A stretch of DNA of 64,000 nucleotides from Legionella antarctica. GTDB lineage: Bacteria > Pseudomonadota > Gammaproteobacteria > Legionellales > Legionellaceae. Position 1 is the first letter of the stretch, and each line of letters begins with the position of its first letter. Positions 17,961-26,380 of this stretch are shown piece by piece. The stretch is taken from NCBI RefSeq assembly GCF_011764505.1, contig NZ_AP022839.1, positions 3,145,001-3,209,000 of the forward strand. Reading direction: 5' to 3'. The notes under the pieces are model-generated. The model was given only the letters and a program-made list of their open reading frames with translations. It searched no databases and had not been told where the DNA came from. Made by a program: the position numbers and the translations under genes.

Positions 17961-19303
17961 TACGTCACAAATACAGGAAACTCCAAATATTTGGAGGAAT
18001 TGGAGAGGTCTTGGGGGATGGAACTACTATTTTCTATTAAAATTTGCACTTTTGTGGTATGGATATCTGGATTTTCATCCCTTTCTTAACCTGGTCTTTT
18101 TAACCTTTCTCCTGTTCCCACTTCCTAAACAATTTTTGCATCGATGCCGAAATTGGCTGGCTATACCGATCGGATTTGCTTTGTTCTACCATGATACCTG
18201 GCTACCGAATATTCACAGCATCATGAGTCAAGGTTCTGGTGTGCTGCAATTCAGCTCCCATTATCTTCTTGAGCTGGTCATCCGCTTTATTAACTGGAAC
18301 ATGATAGGCGCAGCCTTTATTTTGTTGGTTGCTTACCTCTTTTTATCGCAATGGATACGCATCACTACCTTTACAGTAATCGCAATATGCTGGCTCAACA
18401 TACTTACTATCCAAGGTCCAGCATACCGACTACTCCCAGTAACGAGCAAGGCTCCATTGAATCAAAGTCAATCACTTACCAACGATAAACCCAATACGAC
18501 GGGACAAGATACCAATCTACCGCCCACCAATGATAATCTAAATACTTATCTGAATAAATTTTATAAAGAGGAAAAAACAAAACGTACCAAATTCCCCGCA
18601 TCCTTGCCTGCAGACGCTCAACCTTTTGATATATTGATCATCCATATCTGCTCTCTGGCCTGGACTGATTTAGACGCGGTGCATTTAAAAAATCATCCGC
18701 TGTGGAGCAAATTAGATATCTTGTTTAATAAATTTAATTCAGCTGCTTCTTACAGTGCCCCAGCAGGAATACGCTTGTTACGTGCCAGCTGCGGTCAACC
18801 ATCACACACTGACCTCTATAGCCCAGTCGCGCAGGATTGTTATTTAATGGATAATTTGGCAAAACTTGGTTTTACCCCGCAGCTGATGATGGATCATAAT
18901 GGAATTTATGGCAATTTTCTCGCGCAGTTGCGTCAATATGGTAATGTACAGCATGTACCGTTAATGTCACAAATTGGTATTACTCAATCAATGATAGAGT
19001 TTGATGGCAGCCCTCTTTTTAGTAACGATGAATTGCTTAATCGCTGGCTTAAAGAAAAATCAAAACCTGGGGATCGAAGCGCTACTTACTACAATATAAT
19101 CACATTACATGACGGTAACCGCTCTCTGAAGGACAGTAAATCAGTGCCTTATGAAAATCTGGCAACTCATTTGCTTGATCAACTGGTTGATTTTTTGGCA
19201 ACATTAGAACGATCAGGTCGTAAAGTAGTCGTGATAATTATACCTGAACACGGTGCCAACCTTACTGGTGATAAATTACAAATGCCAGGTTTGCGGGATA
19301 TAC
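17953..19303 (+). pseudogene. bcsG: bcsG, 5' part (cellulose phosphoethanolamine transferase, split by IS3-family element)
   Basis: The first 450 codons of BcsG, the inner-membrane enzyme that transfers phosphoethanolamine from phospholipid to nascent cellulose. The N-terminal membrane segments (about 20-155) and the alkaline-phosphatase-like catalytic domain are visible. By alignment with E. coli numbering the zinc/catalytic residues are kept: Cys233 (IIHICSLAW), nucleophile Ser268 (YSAPAG) and Glu432-His433 (IPEHG). An IS3-family element entered codon 451 with duplication of TAC. The frame now reads 23 codons into the element (to TAA 19372-19374), so the product would lose the last 112 native residues. 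Joining 19303 to 20770 restores a 562-residue protein (E. coli 559). Confidence 0.93.
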
Positions 19304-19475
19304 TGATATGGGTCCGCATGTCTGGAACAAAATTAAGGAAAAATAAGAGCTATTCATCCATCATTTATAGTTAAAAATTCACTCAAATTAACCTATTTAA
19401 ACCTACTCAATACCGTATGAATAGTGATTGCTACTACGAATTGTCTTAGGTCATTTTACCACAACTCTATCAGAA

Positions 19476-19550
19476 TGACTTATCCACAAGTCCACAGGTC
19501 AGGAGAGCTTCACTTTCTCGTATAGGCCTGTGGGCCTTGTGGGTAAGTCA
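19476..19550 (-). repeat. Imperfect 23-bp inverted repeat inside the IS3-family element
   Basis: TGACTTATCCACAAG-TCCACAGG (19476-19498) is inverted as CCTGTGGGCCTTGTGGGTAAGTCA (19527-19550), with a 28-nt loop. It lies in the non-coding part of the element downstream of orfB. It could be a transcription terminator for the element, a block to read-through, or the relic of a smaller insertion. Confidence 0.65.
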
Positions 19551-19569
19551 TGACGCTCTCATTTAGGGT

Positions 19570-20415
19570 TTATGGTCTTTTCCGGCCATAATACACCTCT
19601 GCGGGCGTTAAATAATTAAAGGACTGGTGAAGCCTTCGGTTATTATAATACTCAAAATACTCCGTTAAGGCCAGCTCAACCTCTTCAATTGTATCAAAAT
19701 CATACCGGTAGATTTTTTCTTGCTTAACACTACGCCACAATCGCTCGATAAATATATTATCTAAATAACGTCCTCGCCCATCCATGCTGATAGAAATGTG
19801 GTGAGATTTTAGCGTATTTATCCAATCTTTTGAGGTAAATTGAGAACCCTGATCCGTGTTAAAGATCTCACAACGCGAATGCAGCAAAGCGTTTCTAAGC
19901 GCCTCAATACAAAATTCAGCCTCCATAGTAGGTGAAATAGCCCATCCAATCACATAACGACTATACCAGTCCATAATAGCTACTAAATACACATGCTTTC
20001 CTTTCATGCGGATGTAGGTGATATCTGCGGCCCAAACCTGATTTGGTTTGGTGATATCCACCTCTTTTAATAAATAAGGGAACACCTCATGCTCCTTATT
20101 GGGAACGCTTGTATTTGGCTTTGGGTAAACAGTCGATAACCCCATCATTTCCATCAACTTTTTTACTCGACGTTTACCAACAGGATAGCCTACTTCTTTT
20201 GACAGCCATCTTGCCCGCTTAATTTTACCTTCACATGGATACTGCAGATAGTGCTCATCAAGTAGCGCCATAAGCGCTTCATCTTCGACAGAAATGGGCT
20301 TGGCACTATAATAATAACTTGAAACAGGCAAGTCTAATAGCAAGCATTGTTCACGAATGGTGAGCTCGGCAAGAGGATCAATCATGACGCGCTTTTCATC
20401 CAGACTAAAGTTCAT
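19570..20415 (-). CDS. IS3-family transposase OrfB
   Basis: A 281-residue integrase-core transposase. The DDE triad is visible: Asp in VWAADITYIRMKG (about residue 122), Asp in FNTDQGSQFTS (about 182) and Glu in FIERLWRSVKQEKIY (about 218). It overlaps orfA by 11 bp. A run of nine A on the coding strand (20418-20426) just before the overlap is a suitable -1 slippery site for making the OrfAB fusion transposase, as is usual in the family. Confidence 0.93.
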   Translation of the reverse strand: MNFSLDEKRVMIDPLAELTIREQCLLLDLPVSSYYYSAKPISVEDEALMALLDEHYLQYPCEGKIKRARWLSKEVGYPVGKRRVKKLMEMMGLSTVYPKPNTSVPNKEHEVFPYLLKEVDITKPNQVWAADITYIRMKGKHVYLVAIMDWYSRYVIGWAISPTMEAEFCIEALRNALLHSRCEIFNTDQGSQFTSKDWINTLKSHHISISMDGRGRYLDNIFIERLWRSVKQEKIYRYDFDTIEEVELALTEYFEYYNNRRLHQSFNYLTPAEVYYGRKRP

Positions 20416-20689
20416 GCTTTTTTTTTAGCCAAGATAGCTGCGCTTGAAGTCGACCAATTTCTTGATATAATGCCTCAACAAGCTGCTCTTGGGACTTGGC
20501 TTCTTTTTCATTAGCCCCAGAGAATAAATCGTTAATGGCTTTGATGGCCGATTGCTTCCAAGTTTTTACCTGCGTTGCGTGAACACCGTATTCACTGGTA
20601 ATTTGCGCTTGTGTGAGTTTCCCCTCAATCGCAGCTAGCGTTATTTTTGCCTTCTTGGCCGCCGTATAATAAGCTCGCTTTTTAGACAT
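20405..20689 (-). CDS. IS3-family OrfA (helix-turn-helix)
   Basis: A 94-residue DNA-binding protein with an HTH (residues 9-50, KAKITLAAIEGKLTQAQITS) and a C-terminal coiled coil (LVEALYQEIGRLQAQLSWLK) ending in KKK encoded by the A9 slippery tract. It recognises the element ends and inhibits transposition unless fused to OrfB by frameshifting. It has a good upstream ribosome site (GGAGAAT). Confidence 0.92.
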   Translation of the reverse strand: MSKKRAYYTAAKKAKITLAAIEGKLTQAQITSEYGVHATQVKTWKQSAIKAINDLFSGANEKEAKSQEQLVEALYQEIGRLQAQLSWLKKKHEL

Positions 20690-20769
20690 TTTATTCTCCT
20701 CTTTGTATTAAGAAGAATAGCTCTTAAAAAACCTTTTTTTGTGTCCAGAAAACCGCGCCTATATTATAC

Positions 20770-21107
20770 CTAGCCCTGCAATTACTCATATCCCTGTTGG
20801 AATAAAATTGATTGGCTTGAAATCAAGCAATCAAAATGGAGCGCTGCAAATCAATACTCCCAGCAGTTACCTTGCAATTTCAGAATTAATAGCACGCTTG
20901 CTCGATGGAAAGATATTTAATCAGTCCCCTCTCAATTTACAAGAGCTAACCAACAAATTACCACAAACTGCTGTGGTTTCAGAAAATGAAGGGATTATCT
21001 TAATAGATTATCTGGGCATGCCTTATATCTTGCTAAAGGGGGATTCAAAGTGGATACCTTATCCACAATCCTCTCCTACCCCGGCAAAAAATATTCCTGT
21101 AAAGTAG
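20770..21107 (+). pseudogene. bcsG: bcsG, 3' part
   Basis: This fragment encodes the native C-terminal 112 residues of BcsG (PSPAITHIPVGIKLIGLK … SYLAISELIARLLDGKIF … LPQTAVVSENEG … WIPYPQ), matching the E. coli BcsG tail closely. It is detached from the start by the IS3-family element and has no start codon of its own with a ribosome site; an in-frame ATG at 20739 lies inside the element. It can be expressed only if the element excises precisely. Confidence 0.92.
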
Positions 21108-21140
21108 TTTTTTTCGAATACAGGCCTGTCAAGCCATAGC

Positions 21141-21162
21141 CGTCAAGCCTAGTTGCTTGACG
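21141..21162 (+). repeat. Stem-loop after bcsG
   Basis: CGTCAAGC-CTAGTT-GCTTGACG: a perfect 8-bp stem with a 6-nt loop, 33 bp past the bcsG stop and 62 bp before the convergent carbonic-anhydrase stop. No T-run follows on either strand, so it is at best a non-canonical terminator. Confidence 0.5.
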
Positions 21163-21223
21163 ACCAACATCCGCGAAACAGGAGTGGCAGGCTGCAAAAA
21201 AATTATCGCAGAGGTCTATCTAA

Positions 21224-22279
21224 TCACGAGTAACTGGGGGACTCGCTTGAGCTCGAATTGAGATTCGATGGGGTGTCCTGTGGTTTTTGGGGATTTGAAA
21301 AAAAAGAATTCTGGATTAATTGACTGCAGTGTTGACGATAGCCTTCTGATGCAAATATATTTTTTTGGAATTTGTTCAAATCAACTAATTTAATTTGTGA
21401 GCCTGATTCAACTAAGGCAATAAACTTGCTATCAAGAGGACCCTCATAAAAATTGCCTAACTCCGCCCATATTTTTTGTTGAGATGAATCTTTAATACCC
21501 CCCCATATGGGCATAATATTTTCCTGCAGCCTGGCGAGTAACCCCATTAATATTTGATACTCCTTTGCTGTTTTAGGGTGAGTTAATTTTTCTAAATAGT
21601 CCATGGCTAAATGATTGATCTCCTTATTTTTTCTATCTTCAATTGCAAATTCCAATGCGCGTTCAAGGCTAATAAATTCATTAGCTCTTGGCTCATAAAT
21701 AAATATTTTTCCAGATTCAAATTCATACAACCATCCATGGATGGTCAATTTATTATTTGCTAATTTCTTCGCAATCCCAGGGTATGTTTTTAAATGTTCT
21801 ATTTGCTGCAAGATATTTTGTTTGGTCGCGATTGATAGCTTTTCCTCAGCATCTTTCAGGAGCTCTGTATGATCGTCATGCATTTTTTGTAACACTGAAG
21901 CTGAATGATCAAGCCAGGATGCTACAGCAGGTAAACGCTTGGCTATATCAGGGGTCAATAAACCTTTCATTGCCCCACACTGAGAATGACCGCAGACAAT
22001 AATGTCCTTTATGTTTAGTTCACTTAAGGCAAATTCAATAGCTGCTGCTTCGCTGGACTGCGAAGGAGCTGGAGGAATAATATTCCCTATATTGCGAATG
22101 ACAAAAAGCTCTCCTGGTTTAGCCTGAGTAATAAGACCGGGATTTATCCGAGAATCCGCACAGGTTATAAAAAGAGTCTCAGGATCTTGCCCTTTACCCA
22201 GTTGTTCAAAAAGGCTTTGCATTTTGACATAAGGTTTTTTATTGAATTTGAGCACCCCAAGCATCAGTTTAATTAACAT
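21224..22279 (-). CDS. Beta-class carbonic anhydrase with C-terminal extension
   Basis: A 351-residue protein whose first ~200 residues are a beta-carbonic anhydrase. Zinc ligands are in LFITCADSRI (Cys, with the Asp-Arg dyad) and IVCGHSQCGAMKG (His, Cys). Members hydrate CO2 to bicarbonate. The family is usually 190-230 residues; here about 140 extra residues follow, ending in a Ser/Pro-rich tail. The start at 22279 is chosen because GAGGTG sits 7 nt upstream; the longer start at 22294 would overlap that site. It lies between the damaged bcsG and the polyketide-like operon. Bicarbonate for acetyl-CoA carboxylase is a conceivable link, by inference only. Confidence 0.88.
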   Translation of the reverse strand: MLIKLMLGVLKFNKKPYVKMQSLFEQLGKGQDPETLFITCADSRINPGLITQAKPGELFVIRNIGNIIPPAPSQSSEAAAIEFALSELNIKDIIVCGHSQCGAMKGLLTPDIAKRLPAVASWLDHSASVLQKMHDDHTELLKDAEEKLSIATKQNILQQIEHLKTYPGIAKKLANNKLTIHGWLYEFESGKIFIYEPRANEFISLERALEFAIEDRKNKEINHLAMDYLEKLTHPKTAKEYQILMGLLARLQENIMPIWGGIKDSSQQKIWAELGNFYEGPLDSKFIALVESGSQIKLVDLNKFQKNIFASEGYRQHCSQLIQNSFFSNPQKPQDTPSNLNSSSSESPSYS

Positions 22280-22497
22280 CGAATTACACCTCATTAGTTT
22301 TTAAACGTAAATTGAAAAATAAAGTATACGAACCTTATAAATCCACATTATCGTAAATTTGTTTTTCAAATTTGTAAAGGGTATTTAATATTTACGCAGG
22401 AAATGTAACGGATTGATGAGGATTATTCATGAAATGAAGGATTAAACTCCCCCCATCTGTGAGGTTGAATTTCATGACGAAAATTTTTGGGTAAACA

Positions 22498-24294
22498 TTA
22501 TTTATACCAGTAATATTTTTTATCAAAGGGATAGCCGGGCAAGACCAGCTTTTGTTGATTCTTATCTTGTACATAAATGGCTTGCCAGTTAACGTCAACA
22601 CCTGCCATGAACTGTTTTGCAAGATGATCGAGTGTTTTGCGATTTTCGCCTGGCATATTGAGATGAACGCCACTGTCTGTATTTGAGAGAATTTTTATCT
22701 GGTTATAATCACCTGCTCTGAAGGTTTGCAGTTTCGCTATTAATTCTTTGTGGCTATTAATAATAAAAGCCTGACGATAATTAAAATGGCTTCTTCCACA
22801 CGCCGCTAAGTAGCATAATGAAGATAATGCTATCTCGGGATGCCGTGCGAGCCACTTCAGATAATCAGTCGCGTAACGTTGCAATGACTCGATGTTTTTC
22901 GCTGATAAAAGAAATAACGAGGGACCTTCAATATCGAAATGAACATTTTTTAGGACCGGTGCTTCTTCAACAATGACATGAATATTGGTCCCGGCCAGGC
23001 TGTAATTATTAATAGCAGCCCGCAAAGGCTGATTATTAATTCGCTGCCACGATTTTTTTTCCAGTGATATTTTCAGGCTGTCGTCATTTACAATACCGCT
23101 GTCAGCACACAGCTCCTGTAAATGCAAATGCGCCGGAATAGTTTGATGGTGCATGGATAAAATCACTTTCACAAGGCTGGCAATGCCGGAAGCATATTCC
23201 AGATAACCAATATTGGTTTTTACCGCACCGACATAACAGGTATTCCTTTTATTACGATTTCGAGCATAACAGTCTGCAATAACCCGCAATTCGTTGGCAT
23301 CATTAGCTACTGTACCAAAGCCATGCGCCTCTACATAATTGATCGTTTGTGCATCACATTTTGCAGCCTGCAACGCCTCCTTAATCACTGTTTGTCTTGA
23401 GTGTTCTGTTGGATGAGCAAAATCGGATCGCAAGCCGTCCTGATTCATGGCACTGCCACGGATAATCGCCATAATGTTATCCCCGTCATTCAAGGCATCG
23501 TCCAGACGTTTTAAAATAACAACAGCACAGCCCTCAGACCGAACATACCCATCAGCATTCGCATCAAAACTTCGGCATCGGCTGCTGGGTGATAATATCC
23601 ACCCCTGTGATAACGCGAGGTTATTAAAAGGCGCTCCAAGAAAATTAACACCGCTGACCAGTGCCATCGGTATTTCACCTTGCTGCAGGTGCTGACAGGC
23701 GGTATGAAGTGCGACAAAGGAAGAGGCGCAAGTTGAATTAAACGTGTATGACGGTCCAGTAAAGCCATAAAAACCGGAAATTCTTGCCGCTGAAAGCCCT
23801 AAATCATTATGAAGAAGAAAATTAAAGTCGAGAAAATCCAGATTATCCGCATCATGCAGCTGCGCGAGCGCATATTCAAGGCTGCCAATACCGAGATAAA
23901 CACCAACCTTTTCTTTGCGGTACCGTTCCGGAACCAGACAACCGCTTTCAAAAGCCTGCCAACTGACTTCCAGAATCATTCGTTGCTGAGGATCCAGGGT
24001 TTTCGCCCGTTCTTTTGAAATGCTAAAAAAGCCGGCGTCAAAATATTCAATGTTCTTTACAAAGCCACCTTGTTTCTGATAAGTCTTTCCCAGAGTTCCA
24101 AAATGCTCATCATAGTATTTAATGATATCCCAGCGGCTAGCCGGGATATCACTAATAGCATCAACTCCCTCTTCCAAAAGTTGCCAGAATTCATCAATAT
24201 TATCCGCTCCAGGCAGCTTACATCCCATGCCAACGACAGCAATCGCTGTTTTAGGATAATCAGATTCAGGCATAGAAAATGTCCCCTGTGACAA
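22498..24294 (-). CDS. PKS-type ketosynthase with AT-less linker, catalytic His replaced
   Basis: A 598-residue protein. Residues ~15-435 are a polyketide-type KS (IAVVGMGCKLPGADNIDEFW). The active Cys is C189 (NSTCASSF) and the first His is H324 (VEAHGFGT, usually HGTGT). At the second His position the protein reads NIGYLEYASG, so Tyr364 (codon TAT) replaces His. Residues ~445-598 are the KS-AT linker and end in VLPGYPFDKKYYWYK, the motif normally following an AT, but no AT is present. This is the layout of trans-AT PKS modules. Losing one catalytic His suggests a non-elongating, acyl-transferring or altered KS. It overlaps the preceding SDR-like gene by 29 bp and is the last gene of the operon. 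Confidence 0.85.
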   Translation of the reverse strand: MSQGTFSMPESDYPKTAIAVVGMGCKLPGADNIDEFWQLLEEGVDAISDIPASRWDIIKYYDEHFGTLGKTYQKQGGFVKNIEYFDAGFFSISKERAKTLDPQQRMILEVSWQAFESGCLVPERYRKEKVGVYLGIGSLEYALAQLHDADNLDFLDFNFLLHNDLGLSAARISGFYGFTGPSYTFNSTCASSFVALHTACQHLQQGEIPMALVSGVNFLGAPFNNLALSQGWILSPSSRCRSFDANADGYVRSEGCAVVILKRLDDALNDGDNIMAIIRGSAMNQDGLRSDFAHPTEHSRQTVIKEALQAAKCDAQTINYVEAHGFGTVANDANELRVIADCYARNRNKRNTCYVGAVKTNIGYLEYASGIASLVKVILSMHHQTIPAHLHLQELCADSGIVNDDSLKISLEKKSWQRINNQPLRAAINNYSLAGTNIHVIVEEAPVLKNVHFDIEGPSLFLLSAKNIESLQRYATDYLKWLARHPEIALSSLCYLAACGRSHFNYRQAFIINSHKELIAKLQTFRAGDYNQIKILSNTDSGVHLNMPGENRKTLDHLAKQFMAGVDVNWQAIYVQDKNQQKLVLPGYPFDKKYYWYK

Positions 24295-24823
24295 AATCCG
24301 CTTCGTCTGACATCAAATAGAGCAGATAAAAAATTATTTCATCAATTAAAGCACTATTTTCTGGATAATAAAGTGCATTACAGTAAATGTTCTTTTGACC
24401 GTACTCTTTGCCAATACTGCGACAAAAAGCATGTAAGGCTGATTTTAACACCAGCGGATAACCTGCGGTAGAATTTGCGGCCAAAAAACAAATCTTGCCA
24501 CCTTCACCACGGTATAAATAATCATCGATCGCCATCTGTGCCGCGATAAATGATTGTTTTAACCTTGCCATGACTTTGTCATCCCAGTCGGGAACAGTCA
24601 TGCTCATAATGGCAACATTATCCTTGGGAAGCTCAGGCAAGGCTATAATCAAGCCGTCAAAGCGCTCCTTTTTTTGAATTTTTTGTTCGAAAAGCGGGTG
24701 AATATCCTCAATTCCTGTAACCTTTTCAGCTAAAATGGAAAATTTAGACAAAGCTCCTAGCCAGTCCTGGGGTGGATTCAAAAAATAGATCGTCTTATCG
24801 TCAACACTAAGATGCTCTCTCAT
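24266..24823 (-). CDS. Degenerate SDR-like protein
   Basis: A 185-residue protein resembling the second half of a short-chain dehydrogenase. KICFLAANSTAGYPLVLKSA followed by LHAFCRSIGKEYGQKNIYCN fits the beta5-alpha5 region, but the N-terminal nucleotide-binding GxxxGxG is absent and the YxxxK dyad is not clearly kept. It is therefore probably not an active oxidoreductase and may be structural or a partner of a neighbouring enzyme. Coupled at both ends (4-bp overlap with the KAS-II gene, 29 bp with the KS gene), so it is retained within the operon. Confidence 0.6.
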   Translation of the reverse strand: MREHLSVDDKTIYFLNPPQDWLGALSKFSILAEKVTGIEDIHPLFEQKIQKKERFDGLIIALPELPKDNVAIMSMTVPDWDDKVMARLKQSFIAAQMAIDDYLYRGEGGKICFLAANSTAGYPLVLKSALHAFCRSIGKEYGQKNIYCNALYYPENSALIDEIIFYLLYLMSDEADFVTGDIFYA

Positions 24824-26118
24824 ACTTCCCTTTTTAAAACTATCGCTGAGTTGATACCGCCAAAACCAAAAGAGTTTGATAAAGCATAGTCAATTTTCCT
24901 TTCACGGGCTTGATGGGGAACAAAATCCAGATCAAGTTCCGGATCGGGATTATCGAGGTTTATTGTTGGATGAATAATACCCTCTCTCATCTGCATCACT
25001 GTGGCCACACATTCCATCAGGCTGGCTGCCAGCAGACAATGGCCAATCATTGATTTGGTTGAATTGACCAACAGGTGATCATAAGCATGCTGACCAAAAA
25101 CCTGTTTAATGGACTCTACTTCCTTACGATCGCCAATGGGTGTCGATGTCGCATGGGCGTTAACATAATCTATTGCTTCCGGCTTAACCCCAGCTCTGTC
25201 CAGCGCTTCTTTGATAACCCGGGCCTGACCTTCCTTACTGGGCTTGGCGAGCCTTGAGGCATCCGAATTACAACTGGCGCTCATCAATTCACAATAAATC
25301 CTGGCGTCACGTTGTTTTGCACTTTCATCACTCTCTAACATCACCGCTGCCGACCCTTGGGCAGGAGCGAAACCTTCCCTCAATAAATCAAAAGGTCGGC
25401 TGGCTTTCTCAGGTTGATCGTTAAAGCTTTTGTAGCTCAGAGCATCAAAAATAGCCCAACCCTGAAGACAAACTGGATCCAAATCAGAGGCGGCCGCTGA
25501 CACCATCACCCTTTCTGCCCGGCCGGAACGAATCAGATCAAAGGCTGTCATTAACGCAAGATTACCACTAGCACAGGCACCGCCAACAATATACGAGGTT
25601 CCATGAATGTTGAGAATTTCGTTACTAACAGCCATTACATCGGTGTCCAAAGCTGTTAATCCATAAAGCGGCTCGATGTATTCAGGTTCTTCAGCATAGG
25701 TCAGAACGTTGTTATAAATAAAGCGGGCATTAATATTATGACCGGCCATGATGTGACCTGTATCGTAGCCGTCAAAATCTTCATGATGAAGACCGCTGTC
25801 AATAAAAGCCTGCATAACAGCACAGGATGTTATTCGACCTGAGTACGGTGTATACCGAAGTAATTTTTTACAGCGCTGTACCATTTCTTGAGGGAAAATC
25901 TGGCTGTAATCCTGTAAATATTGATTAAAGTCAAAATCGGACAAATCACCGCCAATTTTGGAATAACAACGAGAATCCATATTGTTCCATTTACTGATAC
26001 CGGATTTACCAGATATAAGATTCTGAAAATAGTCCTTCAGATTAAAACCCAAACAGGAAATAACCCCCATCCCGGTTATTAATACCCTTCGGGATGTCTG
26101 ATTGTTGTTACTCATCAT
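24820..26118 (-). CDS. FabF-like beta-ketoacyl-ACP synthase
   Basis: A 432-residue KAS-II-like ketosynthase with an intact Cys-His-His triad: C182 (GGACASGNLAL), H322 (NAHATSTPIGD) and H360 (KSMIGHCLLAAS). In known HMG-CoA-synthase beta-branching cassettes the dedicated KS that makes acetyl-ACP from malonyl-ACP often has Ser for Cys, so this one should be able to condense as well as decarboxylate. It overlaps the ACP stop by 4 bp. It may be the chain-elongating KS of this operon or the donor-forming KS. Confidence 0.88.
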   Translation of the reverse strand: MMSNNNQTSRRVLITGMGVISCLGFNLKDYFQNLISGKSGISKWNNMDSRCYSKIGGDLSDFDFNQYLQDYSQIFPQEMVQRCKKLLRYTPYSGRITSCAVMQAFIDSGLHHEDFDGYDTGHIMAGHNINARFIYNNVLTYAEEPEYIEPLYGLTALDTDVMAVSNEILNIHGTSYIVGGACASGNLALMTAFDLIRSGRAERVMVSAAASDLDPVCLQGWAIFDALSYKSFNDQPEKASRPFDLLREGFAPAQGSAAVMLESDESAKQRDARIYCELMSASCNSDASRLAKPSKEGQARVIKEALDRAGVKPEAIDYVNAHATSTPIGDRKEVESIKQVFGQHAYDHLLVNSTKSMIGHCLLAASLMECVATVMQMREGIIHPTINLDNPDPELDLDFVPHQARERKIDYALSNSFGFGGINSAIVLKREV

Positions 26119-26366
26119 GAATCCTTTTGAGCATGTTCTTCAAATAAGCTCACTAAATCACCAAGATTTTTTGCCTTGCCCAGCTCAGTTCGAGGAATTT
26201 TAATTTCCAGTTTACGCATTGATCTGGATACCACTTCAACAATTTCCAGGGAATCGGCGCCAAAATCATTCATGCTGTCTTCTTCGGTGATCTCTTTGCC
26301 CTCCGCGCCATCGATCACGCTGTGAATGTTTTGCTTGATAACAGAAAATATCTCTTCTCTATTCAT
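26115..26366 (-). CDS. Acyl carrier protein
   Basis: An 83-residue ACP with the phosphopantetheine site at Ser39 (NDFGADSLEIVEV) and acidic helices. The start at 26366 is set by AAGGAGAAAC 8 nt upstream; the frame is open further to 26435 but without family similarity. It is the only carrier protein in the operon, so it must serve as both chain carrier and, if beta-branching occurs, acetyl donor, unless housekeeping AcpP also takes part. No phosphopantetheinyl transferase is encoded nearby. Confidence 0.93.
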   Translation of the reverse strand: MNREEIFSVIKQNIHSVIDGAEGKEITEEDSMNDFGADSLEIVEVVSRSMRKLEIKIPRTELGKAKNLGDLVSLFEEHAQKDS

Positions 26367-26380
26367 GAAGTTTCTCCTTG

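Larger units (their letters stand above)
19304..20766 (-). mobile_element. IS3-family insertion sequence within bcsG
   Basis: A 1463-bp element with orfA/orfB on the minus strand. Its imperfect ends align without gaps over about 35 bp (TGATATGGGTCCGC… against TAATATAGGCGCGG…, both followed by TCTGGA). It is flanked by the 3-bp direct repeat TAC at 19301-19303 and 20767-20769. Deleting the element and one TAC restores the bcsG reading frame exactly (…RDI-PSPAITHIP…), which fixes both boundaries. Confidence 0.9.

Noticed and set aside
20739..21107. Independent 122-residue gene after the IS3-family element
   Set aside because: Its start lies inside the element and the sequence is the C-terminus of BcsG; it is a fragment, not a separate gene.
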